Origin: Clostridia bacterium
GTDB lineage: Bacteria > Bacillota > Clostridia > Oscillospirales > Acutalibacteraceae
DNA length: 6,097 nucleotides
Reading direction: 5' to 3'
Assembly: GCA_900766945.1 (NCBI GenBank)
Contig: CAAFXD010000228.1
Span: forward strand, 1-6,097
In this document: one piece after another, positions 1 through 6,097 of the stretch
How the letters are laid out: each line of letters opens with the position of its first letter
Numbering within the stretch: the stretch's first letter is position 1
Translations under genes and position numbers: made by a program
Notes under the pieces: generated by a model
Database searches by the model: none
What the model was told of the DNA's origin: nothing
The model's input: only the letters and a program-made list of their open reading frames with translations

Positions 1-131
1 ATATCGTCAAAAATGCGCATTTTTTGCCCTTTTTTGAAAAAATTTTCCGTATTTGTGTTTTTTTCGTATTTTTTCAGCCTTTGCACTGCGAAATCTTGAC
101 AAAATCCCCTCTGAAAACCCCATCTTTGTTA
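1..131. other. Gene-free AT-rich stretch with a weak palindrome
   Basis: This stretch is very T-rich and shows no coding frame with a ribosome binding site. A 16-nt palindrome (9-24, five A, TGCGCA, five T) followed by further T could be a weak terminator of a gene just outside the left edge, but its stem is nearly all AT. A TTGACA at 96-101 has no acceptable -10 box at 16-18 nt. Confidence 0.5.
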
Positions 132-208
132 CGGGCAAACGAAAAACGCAAGCGTTTTCGCCTGCAAGTGTGCAGGCGTTTTTGCTGACGCAAAAATTCG
201 TTTGCCCG
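132..208. other. Cloverleaf-forming inverted-repeat element (77 nt)
   Basis: A perfect 12-bp outer stem (132-143 with 197-208, CGGGCAAACGAA and its complement) encloses three consecutive hairpins: 144-157 (5 bp, loop CAAG), 159-178 (8 bp, loop AGTG) and 179-196 (7 bp, loop TGAC). Only one base, 158, is left unpaired at the junction, so 64 of 77 nt are paired and all loops are four nt. All pairs were checked by hand and are Watson-Crick. It is not a tRNA: the outer stem is 12 bp and the conserved D- and T-loop bases are missing. It could be a compound terminator, a small palindromic mobile repeat, a structured RNA, or a site recognised as folded DNA. The fold is seen in the sequence; the role is unknown. 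Confidence 0.7.
159..183 (+). terminator. Rho-independent terminator-like hairpin within the cloverleaf
   Basis: The stem CGCCTGCA/TGCAGGCG (159-166 with 171-178, 8 bp, six of them GC) has a four-nt loop AGTG and is followed at once by five T (179-183). That is a standard intrinsic terminator for + strand transcription, presumably of a gene ending left of the window. The T run is also the left arm of the next hairpin (179-196), which would compete with its use as a release tract. Confidence 0.6.
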
Positions 209-317
209 CTTTCTGCTTTACATTTCTTTTTTACCTCTTTACATAAAAAATAAGCCAGTTTTCCTTTATACGATTTGATTTTTCACAAAAAGCTTTATGT
301 TTCAATGCTTGCACGAA

Positions 318-362
318 AAAAAGTGCACCTCTCGGTTTTACTGACCAAAAGGTGCACTTTTT
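318..362. terminator. Probable bidirectional rho-independent terminator
   Basis: A perfect 13-bp stem pairs 318-330 with 350-362 (AAAAAGTGCACCT and its complement) around a 19-nt loop, in which GGT (334-336) can pair with ACC (344-346) to tighten it. The arms end in T runs on both strands: five T at 358-362 on +, and seven T on the - strand opposite 316-322. It therefore looks able to stop transcription from either side. No leftward gene is visible to its right, so its use is more likely as a second barrier between an upstream + strand gene and the RHS promoter. Confidence 0.65.
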
Positions 363-660
363 CTATGGAATTTGATTGCGAAAAAGGGTATAAAAAGGCA
401 ATCCTTAGCCGGAAGAATCTACTGAAGCAAGGATGTACGGATATATGGTTTTGTTTCGTATTTTGTGGATTGCTTTTTAGCGAATACGCGAAAGCATCTT
501 TCCCACGCCGCTTGCTCGAATATGAAAAAATGATGCAAAATCAATTTTCTCTTTTCTTTGAGGCTCTTTTATACACTTTTCCCAAGATTCGTTATCACCA
601 TTCTATGTAATACAAATGGTTATTATTGCAGTTTTGCTCCTTTTTTCGACGTTTTTGCTT
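363..660. other. Gene-free AT-rich stretch upstream of the RHS promoter
   Basis: No supported gene is seen. An open + frame reaches 610 (from TTG 275, or ATG 365, 82 codons) but has no Shine-Dalgarno site, runs through the 318-362 hairpin in its longer form, and its translation rich in Phe, Cys and Lys resembles random AT-rich DNA. Short inverted pairs such as CGTATT (457-462) with AATACG (483-488) are present but weak. It may hold upstream regulatory sites, or decayed sequence that I cannot recognise. Confidence 0.5.
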
Positions 661-665
661 TTTAA

Positions 666-695
666 TTGACAGAGAGATTTAAAAATATGTATACT
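666..695 (+). promoter_or_regulatory. Sigma-A/sigma-70-type promoter of the RHS gene
   Basis: A perfect -35 box TTGACA (666-671) is separated by 18 nt from a near-perfect -10 box TATACT (690-695). A T-rich tract (about 651-665) just upstream could act as an UP element. Transcription would begin near 702, giving a leader of about 95 nt before ATG 796. No other promoter of similar quality was found between the upstream hairpins and the gene, so this is probably its main promoter. No clear operator was recognised; a small palindrome ATGATCAT (718-725) and an imperfect hairpin (748-768) lie in the leader. Confidence 0.75.
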
Positions 696-782
696 TTTAC
701 CAAAAACGAGACGTTCAATGATCATAAAGAACATAAATGCGGGGTAAGTTCTAAACCGTTTAAAGAACAACAATAAAATAAA

Positions 783-787
783 AGGGG
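783..787 (+). promoter_or_regulatory. Ribosome binding site for the RHS gene
   Basis: AGGGG (783-787) lies 8 nt before ATG 796, an optimal spacing, and is the only good Shine-Dalgarno match near the start. The next in-frame Met codons (residues 5, 9, 11) would remove the basic start of the signal peptide and have no such site, so 796 is the start of choice. Confidence 0.85.
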
Positions 788-795
788 AACGAAAA

Positions 796-879
796 ATGAA
801 AAAGACAATGTTTAAATGTATGGCTATGTTGTTATGCGTATGCACGCTTCTAAGCATTATACCCATGCAAGCATTTGCG
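796..879 (+). other. Sec signal peptide of the RHS protein
   Basis: Residues 1-28 have two lysines directly after the start Met, a hydrophobic core rich in Met, Leu, Cys, Val and Ile (about 9-23), and an A-F-A motif at 26-28 followed by T-D-L-S, which is a standard type I signal peptidase site. Three cysteines (8, 14, 16) lie before or within the core, but none is followed by a mature lipoprotein start, so a lipoprotein is unlikely. The protein is therefore expected outside the cytoplasmic membrane. No wall-anchoring motif can be judged because the C-terminus is missing. Confidence 0.9.
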
Positions 880-3800
880 ACGGATTTGTCGGCGCCTGCT
901 GTGGACGAAAGCATAGAAGATAACGCTGAGCAACAAGAAGTAAGCAATGAAATTCTGTGTGAAGTTACGGAAAAACGAGACGAACACACAAAAGTATATC
1001 AAAAATCAGACGGTACTTATACAGCCATGATTTCGTCACAGCCCCTACATTATATGCAGAACGGCGAATGGTTGGATATTGATAACACTTTCACTGAAGA
1101 GACACGCAACGGAACCGCCGTTTACACCAACACCGATAATCCTTTGGATGTCGCCTTGCCGCAAACTTTATCACAGGAAAATGGCATTGTGCTTACCAAT
1201 AACGGTTATACCTTACAATTCACTTTGTCTGAAACGCAACAAAGCGAAATTGCGATTGCAGACAATGCGTCTGCATTGAATACGCCGAGCCAAGAAGATA
1301 CAGCCGAAACGGCATCGCTGAAAACCACAAGCGAAACGGCACTTTATGAAGATGTGTTGCCCCATACGGATTTGGAATACAGTATTTCTGCACAAACCGT
1401 GAAGGAGAATATTGTCATTCAAAGGAAATCCGCTGTTCGAGATGCCTATACTTTTTCGATTTATGCCCCCGGTTTAACGGCTGTTTTGCAAGCGGACAAT
1501 GCTGTTGCATTCGTCGACAATGCGGGAACAGAGGTTTTTAAGATTCCTGCACCGTTTATGAAAGATGCTGTCGGTGCAGTATCGACGGAGATTGCAACCA
1601 CTTTGCAAGCAACTGTGTCTGATACATATTCACTGACCTATGCGCCGTCGCAGGAATGGTTGCTTGCATCCGTTCGGCAATATCCCGTTATTATTGACCC
1701 GATTATTCGCTTGGGGGAAGAGGATTGGTTTACCGCTTGCACGGTAAAAAGCAGTGCACCGACTGAGAATTACCACAGCAGTGTGATTGATGTTGTTTCC
1801 AACGGGATAGTCGTAGATGAAGAAACCGGCGAACAGACCAACAACGGCGAATACTTTGAGACCTATGTTCAGTTTTATACAGAACAATTGGATATATTAA
1901 CTGAGGATATGACGCCGGTCGATGTGGAATTGGTGTTCACAGGTGCCGGTATGAATTTGGCGGCATATGAAATCACAGAGGATTTTGACCCCGACACGGT
2001 TACCTATCAAACCAAACCGCAGTACAGCGCTGAGCCGATTGATTACTACACCGGTGTTGCAAATGTTTCGGAATGGCAACTGATTCATTTTAATATTACA
2101 AAGCCGTTTTCGCAATGGCTGTCGGGCGACAAAGAAAACCACGGCATCGCCATTTACAGTTATGATAACAGCGCCTATGCCGCCGGATTTTTCTTGACGC
2201 AAGAGGCGCAAGACGGCGGGGCATTCTTATACATTGATTTTGTGGAATCCTACGGGTACAACAGCCGATTCGACTATCACACGCAGGATGTCGGCCGTGC
2301 AGGCACCTCTTATATCAATGATTTTTCACAAAGATTACTGCTTTGCCGTGATGATATTTCCATCAGCGGCAATATTATGCCTGTAACCGTTTCTATGGTA
2401 TACAATCCGGCTATTTATGTTAAATTGGAAAAGTATATTCGTCTGTTGAACAATTTGGGGGAGGAAACTCCGACTGTGCCGGCGGTATACGGCAACGGTT
2501 GGCTGACAAATTACAACCGTATTCTGTTTGTTAACGATGTTTTGACGGACGGAAACGGGATACTTTGCTATGCTGATGAAAACGGGAATATTTTGCATTT
2601 TGTGATGCAGGTTGCAGACGACGGCACCATCACATTTGAAGACGATAACGCCGATATTCTCGGCAGCAGCGGCTATGAGATTATCGGCTATGCAAATATG
2701 CCTACATCTTGCAATGCGTTGGAAGTCAATCAACTAAAACTGAAAACGCCAAACGACGAAATTGAGGAATTTGACGCAAACGGGCGTTTGGTCAAAATTT
2801 ATAAAGAAAACTATCCGGACAATTGCGTTACGATTGCTTATAAAAGTGATTTACAGTCTAATTTCAATTTCTTTGCCATTGATTATATTACTGACGGTGT
2901 CGGCAGGAAGTTTCAATTTTCCTATCCTCAAAACGGCGTCCTTTTAGAGAATATACAGTGTTTCGCAGAAGACGGGAATACCATTCAAGCAGGTGGTACT
3001 TCATCTGATTTAAAAACACTTTATAGTTATGACGAAAGCGGAAATTTAACACAGATTACCTACCCGGACGGGGCATTGGCAAAATATGAATACGATACGG
3101 ACAATCGCTTAACCGCCGCAATCAGCCGCAATATGTATAAACTCAATTATACATATGACGATTTCGGGCGGGTGCGCAGTGTGTCGGAATATGCACAGGA
3201 TATCAGCACTCTTTCGGGGTACACCTTGGGCAACTCCATTACTGTTACGCCCGATGGTCCGCGACAAGTGACTTTCAGTGACAGAAACGGCGTTACGGAA
3301 ACTGTGCAGTTTGACAAATACGGCAGAACAGCGCTTGTCACAGATGCGCGCGGGAATTATACCGATATGGCTTCGGGCGCCCAGCGTACCAACGGTGTCA
3401 ATTTGCTGGAAAACCAAAGCTTTGAAGACGGCTGGCAAAATTGGGCAACTGACGGGAACACGCATTTTACGATTGTGGATACCGACGCCTATGCAGGGAC
3501 ACATTCCGTGAGATGCGAAGCCGCAGAGGCAGTCTCTGACGGATTTTCACAAACCGTATCGTGCTATGCGACGGGTACATTCACATTTTCTGCCTATATT
3601 CGTGCGCAGGCAGGCTTTACGGGAACGGAACGGCTGATAATGCAAATCGGTGCGCTGGGCGGCGACGGTGAGCTCCTGGATACGGCTGTGCGCACCGTTG
3701 CGGCAACCTCTGATACATACACGCGGTACAGCGTGAGTTTAAATGTGCCGAACGGCGTTGCGGCGCTTACGGTCTCTTTGGGCTTTGAGAGTACAGCAGG

Positions 3801-6097
3801 CACATTCTACGCCGATTGCTTGCAATTAGAAAAAGGCAGTGGCTACGGCGCATATAATCTGTTGGAGGACAGCCAATTTTGGAAAGACGCCATACAGGCA
3901 GGTAACCCTTGGCAACACAATTTTGCGTATTCCGTTTCGCGCACACCTATAAACGGCTATAATGCGCGCACAATTTCCTTGCCCGCCTCGAAAACCGCAG
4001 ACTATACCATGGCGCAAACCGTTGCAATAGACGGGCACGAGGGTGATTTTGTGACCATCAGCGGCTGGATGAAAGCCGATGTTGTCTCCAACGGTACGGA
4101 CAACGCATTGCACCGCCAATTTGAAGACACCACGCGCTTTACGGATGACCGTTTTGCGGGCATCACCCTGACTTACACCTACACGACCGAGAAAGACGGC
4201 GCAACCGTCACCGAAACCGAAACGGTGAAAAAAGCGGTGAATGATTTTATTGCGGATTGGCAGTTTGTTTCAGAAACCGTGCTGTTAAAAGGCGACTGCA
4301 CCGCCGTTACATTTGCGGTGGAATATAAAAACCACCCTGCCGCGGTGGCTTGGGCGTTGCCGTGCCTTTCTTACGAACAATCCCCTGTGATTGAAACAAC
4401 AGACGAAGAACCCGAATTGCCCGAAACCGCTTCGGCAAACGCGGAGACAGGAGCCGAAACACCCGCCCGTTGCGTTTGCGGTGCAACGTGCGAATACGGC
4501 GCGGGGTGCCCCTGCACCTGCACAAATGCGGCAGAATGCACCTGCCCCGAATGTAAAGGCTGTGTATGCGCAAGCTGTACACGGCTGGGCTGTTCCTGCC
4601 GGTGTGCAAGCGAACAAGAATGCACCTGCCCGCAATGCAAAAAACTGTTTGATATTCAATATGACGAATACGGCAACTTGACATCGCTGTCTATTTCGGG
4701 CTATAATGCTAATGCACTCCTAACCATGCTGACGACGAGAACTTATTCCGGAAACGGTAACTATCCTGCAACCTCGACTGACGAAAACGGCAATACCGTA
4801 ACATACGATTATGACCTTACCAACGGTATGCTCAAAACGGTTACGGACGCGCGCGGGAACGCTGAACAATATGCCTATAACGCGATGGGTGCGTTAACAC
4901 AAGTTAAAACACCTGTTTCCGGGCTGGCTTCGGAAGCAATCGGGCTTACGCCGCCAACCAAAATGGTTACAAATTACAGCTATTTGAATGACCGCGTGGT
5001 GCAAATTCAGCATAATGACTTTTCGTATTTCATAGACTATGACCGTTGGAACAATGTGGATCGCCTGTATACGGGCGCTACTGGGGCTGTGCTGTCCACA
5101 GCGGCGGCGGATTATGCCTACGGCGAGGGCGTAAACCACAGCCGATTGGAAAGCGTGCGCTACGGCAACGGCGACACCGTGCATTACCGCTATGATGCGG
5201 AAAACCGCGTGATCGGCATCAGTTATGACGGCGGCACAACCGACCGTTTCCGCTATTGCTATGACGCATTCGGCAATGTCACTTGCGTGGTGGACAACGA
5301 AACCGACCGCACGGTGTTTTACAACGAAAATTCCGTAGAGATCTATACAAGCGACGGCTTGCTGTATTTCTGCAATACAGACAGCGCGGGGAATACCGTG
5401 GAATATATTGAGGGTGCATATACATATACCGCAAAACCGACCGAAACCACGCGCAATGCGGAAACGAAAATTTCTGCCTCTAAAACCGAAATTTCGGTAA
5501 ACGAGAATACACTTGCCCTGTTGCAGTCCACCGATATGTTCGGCAGAGTACTGCAAAAGGCAGTCACCACCGGCAATGCCGAAACTGCGCGGGAAAATAC
5601 CGCCCCCTTTGCCGCTGTTATAAGCGATTTTACCTACGAAGCCGCAGGGACATCTGCAAAAAGCCGTGTGGCAACGCTTCAAAACCGCGTCACTTACGGC
5701 ACGGCAATGACCGCCGAAAATGCGGTGGCAAATTACGGCTTAGCTTATGAATATGATGCAAACGGCAATATTACGGCAGAATATGCCGTCCATGCGGACA
5801 ATTCCCACACGCTTCGTTACCGCTACACATATGATGAAGCAAACCAATTAACGCGTGTGGACGACAATGTGCGCGGCAAAACCTTTGTGTATCAGTATGA
5901 CGAGGGCGGCAATCGCGTTTCGGAAAAGATATATGCCTATACTTTGTCCAATTCGCTTGGTGCGGTGCAACAGACAATCGAGTCAAAATATACATTCTTG
6001 ACTTGGAAAGACCGTTTGTCATCTTACAATGGCAAAAGCATCACCTACGATTTGGCGGGTAACCCGAAAAAATACGGCGATACAACCTATGTTTGGG
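796..6097 (+). CDS. Secreted DNRLRE/RHS (YD-repeat) giant protein, WapA-like, 3' end outside window
   Basis: One uninterrupted frame of 1767 codons starts at ATG 796, has an AGGGG ribosome binding site 8 nt upstream and no stop before the window edge. Seen in order: signal peptide (1-28, basic MKK start, hydrophobic core, AFA cleavage site); a 56-305 region with YQKSDGTYTA, WLDIDN, YEDVLPHTDLEY and YPVIIDP; a DNRLRE-like beta domain (about 306-485); the RHS entry segment (DVGRAGT at 498, ISGN-MPV, YGNGW 565-569); YD repeats (743-865: YDESGNL, YDTDNRL, YDDFGRV); two carbohydrate-binding-like modules (869-1195); an 18-cysteine segment (1226-1281); and more YD repeats (1286-1767). In known relatives such as Bacillus WapA, YD repeats form a hollow beta shell that encloses a C-terminal toxin used in contact-dependent competition. 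The toxin tip and any immunity gene are not visible here, so a toxin role is inference. The visible end, around SITYDLAGNP, is the usual lead-in to the RHS-associated core. No frameshift is apparent. Identity as an exported RHS protein is very secure; the exact role is not. Confidence 0.96.
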   Translation, partial: MKKTMFKCMAMLLCVCTLLSIIPMQAFATDLSAPAVDESIEDNAEQQEVSNEILCEVTEKRDEHTKVYQKSDGTYTAMISSQPLHYMQNGEWLDIDNTFTEETRNGTAVYTNTDNPLDVALPQTLSQENGIVLTNNGYTLQFTLSETQQSEIAIADNASALNTPSQEDTAETASLKTTSETALYEDVLPHTDLEYSISAQTVKENIVIQRKSAVRDAYTFSIYAPGLTAVLQADNAVAFVDNAGTEVFKIPAPFMKDAVGAVSTEIATTLQATVSDTYSLTYAPSQEWLLASVRQYPVIIDPIIRLGEEDWFTACTVKSSAPTENYHSSVIDVVSNGIVVDEETGEQTNNGEYFETYVQFYTEQLDILTEDMTPVDVELVFTGAGMNLAAYEITEDFDPDTVTYQTKPQYSAEPIDYYTGVANVSEWQLIHFNITKPFSQWLSGDKENHGIAIYSYDNSAYAAGFFLTQEAQDGGAFLYIDFVESYGYNSRFDYHTQDVGRAGTSYINDFSQRLLLCRDDISISGNIMPVTVSMVYNPAIYVKLEKYIRLLNNLGEETPTVPAVYGNGWLTNYNRILFVNDVLTDGNGILCYADENGNILHFVMQVADDGTITFEDDNADILGSSGYEIIGYANMPTSCNALEVNQLKLKTPNDEIEEFDANGRLVKIYKENYPDNCVTIAYKSDLQSNFNFFAIDYITDGVGRKFQFSYPQNGVLLENIQCFAEDGNTIQAGGTSSDLKTLYSYDESGNLTQITYPDGALAKYEYDTDNRLTAAISRNMYKLNYTYDDFGRVRSVSEYAQDISTLSGYTLGNSITVTPDGPRQVTFSDRNGVTETVQFDKYGRTALVTDARGNYTDMASGAQRTNGVNLLENQSFEDGWQNWATDGNTHFTIVDTDAYAGTHSVRCEAAEAVSDGFSQTVSCYATGTFTFSAYIRAQAGFTGTERLIMQIGALGGDGELLDTAVRTVAATSDTYTRYSVSLNVPNGVAALTVSLGFESTAGTFYADCLQLEKGSGYGAYNLLEDSQFWKDAIQAGNPWQHNFAYSVSRTPINGYNARTISLPASKTADYTMAQTVAIDGHEGDFVTISGWMKADVVSNGTDNALHRQFEDTTRFTDDRFAGITLTYTYTTEKDGATVTETETVKKAVNDFIADWQFVSETVLLKGDCTAVTFAVEYKNHPAAVAWALPCLSYEQSPVIETTDEEPELPETASANAETGAETPARCVCGATCEYGAGCPCTCTNAAECTCPECKGCVCASCTRLGCSCRCASEQECTCPQCKKLFDIQYDEYGNLTSLSISGYNANALLTMLTTRTYSGNGNYPATSTDENGNTVTYDYDLTNGMLKTVTDARGNAEQYAYNAMGALTQVKTPVSGLASEAIGLTPPTKMVTNYSYLNDRVVQIQHNDFSYFIDYDRWNNVDRLYTGATGAVLSTAAADYAYGEGVNHSRLESVRYGNGDTVHYRYDAENRVIGISYDGGTTDRFRYCYDAFGNVTCVVDNETDRTVFYNENSVEIYTSDGLLYFCNTDSAGNTVEYIEGAYTYTAKPTETTRNAETKISASKTEISVNENTLALLQSTDMFGRVLQKAVTTGNAETARENTAPFAAVISDFTYEAAGTSAKSRVATLQNRVTYGTAMTAENAVANYGLAYEYDANGNITAEYAVHADNSHTLRYRYTYDEANQLTRVDDNVRGKTFVYQYDEGGNRVSEKIYAYTLSNSLGAVQQTIESKYTFLTWKDRLSSYNGKSITYDLAGNPKKYGDTTYVW
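1711..2250 (+). other. DNRLRE-like beta domain (residues ~306-485)
   Basis: After the conserved YPVIIDP strand, the segment starting LGEEDWFTACTVKSS has the features of the DNRLRE family seen in secreted Gram-positive RHS proteins: an opening 'damage-prone surface' strand, YVQFY, an A/N-Y pair region with TVTYQTKP, a late FNITKPFSQWLSG helix-like stretch (compare FDIT..V..WL.G in the family), GIAIYSYD, and a closing strand YIDF before the RHS entry. Assignment is by motif order from memory, not by a search. The family is a beta sandwich of uncertain ligand that usually sits N-terminal to YD repeats. Boundaries are approximate. Confidence 0.7.
3022..3390 (+). repeat. YD-repeat block 1 (residues ~743-865)
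   Basis: Degenerate protein repeats of the form Y-x-Y-D-x-x-G-x-L are visible as YSYDESGNL (743), YEYDTDNRL (764), YTYDDFGRV (785) and FDKYGR (839), ending in VTDARGN (848-854). In characterised RHS and Tc-toxin proteins such repeats make a spiralling beta sheet that closes into a shell. The block is short and is interrupted directly after VTDARGN by the carbohydrate-binding-like modules, after which YD repeats resume at residue 1286. Confidence 0.88.
3400..4380 (+). other. Two tandem carbohydrate-binding-like beta-sandwich modules
   Basis: Both modules begin with the same N-L-L-E signature: NLLENQSFEDGWQNW at residue 869 and NLLEDSQFWKD at 1021. The first contains the usual run of a fixed aromatic start, HSVRCEA, FSQTVSC, FTFSAYIRAQ and a closing FYADCLQLEKG. 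The second contains MAQTVAIDG, FVTISGWMKAD, and a late VTFAVEY then VAWALPCLSYEQ. This pattern matches the galactose-binding/CBM4-9-like jelly rolls commonly embedded in Clostridia RHS proteins. In the second module an insertion rich in Thr and charged residues (about 1097-1150) separates the strands. Ligand specificity cannot be read from sequence; binding to cell-surface glycans is the likely role by family. Confidence 0.65.
4471..4638 (+). repeat. Cysteine-rich double module: 18 Cys in 56 residues, two nine-Cys repeats
   Basis: Residues 1226-1281 contain cysteines at 1226, 1228, 1232, 1238, 1240, 1242, 1248, 1250, 1253 and 1256, 1258, 1261, 1266, 1268, 1270, 1276, 1278, 1281. The two halves share C-x-C-x(2,3)-C-x(4,5)-C-x-C-x-C-x5-C-x-C-x2-C. 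At DNA level a 15-nt identical stretch recurs (4533-4547 and 4617-4631), consistent with internal duplication. It follows an acidic, Thr/Pro-containing linker (about 1196-1225) and is directly followed by YD repeats (IQYDEYGNL at 1287). Because the protein is exported, the cysteines could form disulfides or bind metal such as zinc; the C-x-C and C-x2-C spacing suits either. I do not recognise a named domain. The absence of stops or shifts shows it is genuine coding sequence. Confidence 0.85.
4651..6097 (+). repeat. YD-repeat block 2, entering the RHS core (residues ~1286-1767, cut by window edge)
   Basis: Repeats visible include YDEYGNL (1289), YDYDLTNGML (1337), VTDARGN (1349), YAYNAMGAL (1359), YGNGDTVHYRYDAENRV (1456), YCYDAFGNV, YEYDANGNI (1651), YTYDEANQL and YQYDEGGNR (1700). 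A less repetitive stretch at about 1535-1635 contains the family-typical STDMFGRVLQK segment. The last visible residues, LSSYNGKSITYDLAGNP then YGDTTYVW, match the point where relatives continue with the RHS-associated core and a self-cleavage site, followed by a variable effector tip. All of that lies past 6097. Confidence 0.9.

Noticed and set aside
96..130. Possible promoter with a perfect TTGACA at 96
   Set aside because: No acceptable -10 box is found at 16-18 nt spacing, and it would drive straight into the terminator hairpins.
132..208. tRNA gene, suggested by cloverleaf shape and 77-nt length
   Set aside because: The closing stem is 12 bp and not 7, loops are four nt, and conserved tRNA bases such as the GTTC of the T loop and a 7-nt anticodon loop are absent.
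53..253. + strand frame of 66 codons at the left end
   Set aside because: It translates the cloverleaf element and T-rich DNA, with no ribosome binding site and no protein-like composition.
275..610. + strand frame of up to 111 codons upstream of the promoter
   Set aside because: It starts with TTG, has no Shine-Dalgarno site, crosses the 318-362 hairpin and has no recognisable protein features.
603..989. - strand frame overlapping the promoter and the start of the RHS gene
   Set aside because: It runs antisense through the clear promoter, ribosome binding site and signal peptide; there is no independent support.
4285..4684. Several overlapping - strand frames and one + strand frame over the cysteine-rich segment
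   Set aside because: The GC-rich, stop-poor codons of the cysteine module (TGC, ACC, GCG) open other frames by chance. The RHS frame runs through without a stop and has the ordered cysteine pattern.
4894..5682. Long - strand open frame of 262 codons
   Set aside because: It lies wholly inside the RHS gene, has no convincing ribosome binding site, and its Cys/Ile/Val/Arg-rich translation is the antisense of YD-repeat codons. It is a shadow.
3022..6097. CRISPR-like or DNA tandem repeats, suggested by recurring TATGAC/GGCAAT words
   Set aside because: The recurrence comes from the degenerate YD protein motif in one frame. Spacing and sequence vary, and there are no identical DNA repeats with uniform spacers.

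Overview
The window looks like a chromosomal piece of a Bacillota (Firmicutes) genome, most likely a gut-type Clostridia. This is inferred from AT-rich intergenic DNA, a consensus sigma-A-type promoter, a purine-rich Shine-Dalgarno site, and a very large Sec-exported RHS/YD-repeat protein of the DNRLRE/WapA-like architecture common in that group. No species can be named from the sequence.

Layout. Positions 1-795 carry no gene I can support. This stretch holds a strikingly complete cloverleaf-shaped inverted-repeat element (132-208) that includes a terminator-like hairpin, a second strong hairpin that could terminate transcription in both directions (318-362), about 300 nt of AT-rich DNA with nothing recognisable, and then a strong promoter (TTGACA, 18-nt spacer, TATACT, 666-695), a leader of roughly 95 nt and a ribosome binding site. 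From 796 to the right edge a single reading frame runs on the + strand without a stop (1767 codons visible, 3' end outside the window). Every other sizeable open frame in 796-6097 is a shadow of this gene.

The protein. In order it has: a signal peptide (1-28); the N-terminal region typical of secreted DNRLRE/RHS proteins (about 56-305, ending in YPVIIDP); a DNRLRE-like beta domain (about 306-485); the RHS entry segment (about 498-570, with DVGRAGT, ISGN-MPV and YGNGW); a first block of YD repeats (about 743-865); two tandem carbohydrate-binding-like beta-sandwich modules (about 869-1020 and 1021-1195); an acidic/Thr linker; a remarkable 56-residue segment with 18 cysteines arranged as two nine-cysteine repeats (1226-1281); and a second, longer YD-repeat block (1286-1767). 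The window stops at the conserved 'ITYD..GNP..Y....Y.W' segment just before the RHS-associated core. The end of the shell, the variable C-terminal tip (often a toxin) and any immunity gene would therefore lie immediately downstream and are not visible.

How it fits together. The upstream terminators separate the locus from whatever lies to the left, and the promoter appears dedicated to this one gene. By family knowledge the product is a secreted or wall-associated shell protein that may carry a polymorphic toxin for contact-dependent competition. The exported cysteine-rich module and the cloverleaf element are the two parts not explained by that standard picture.
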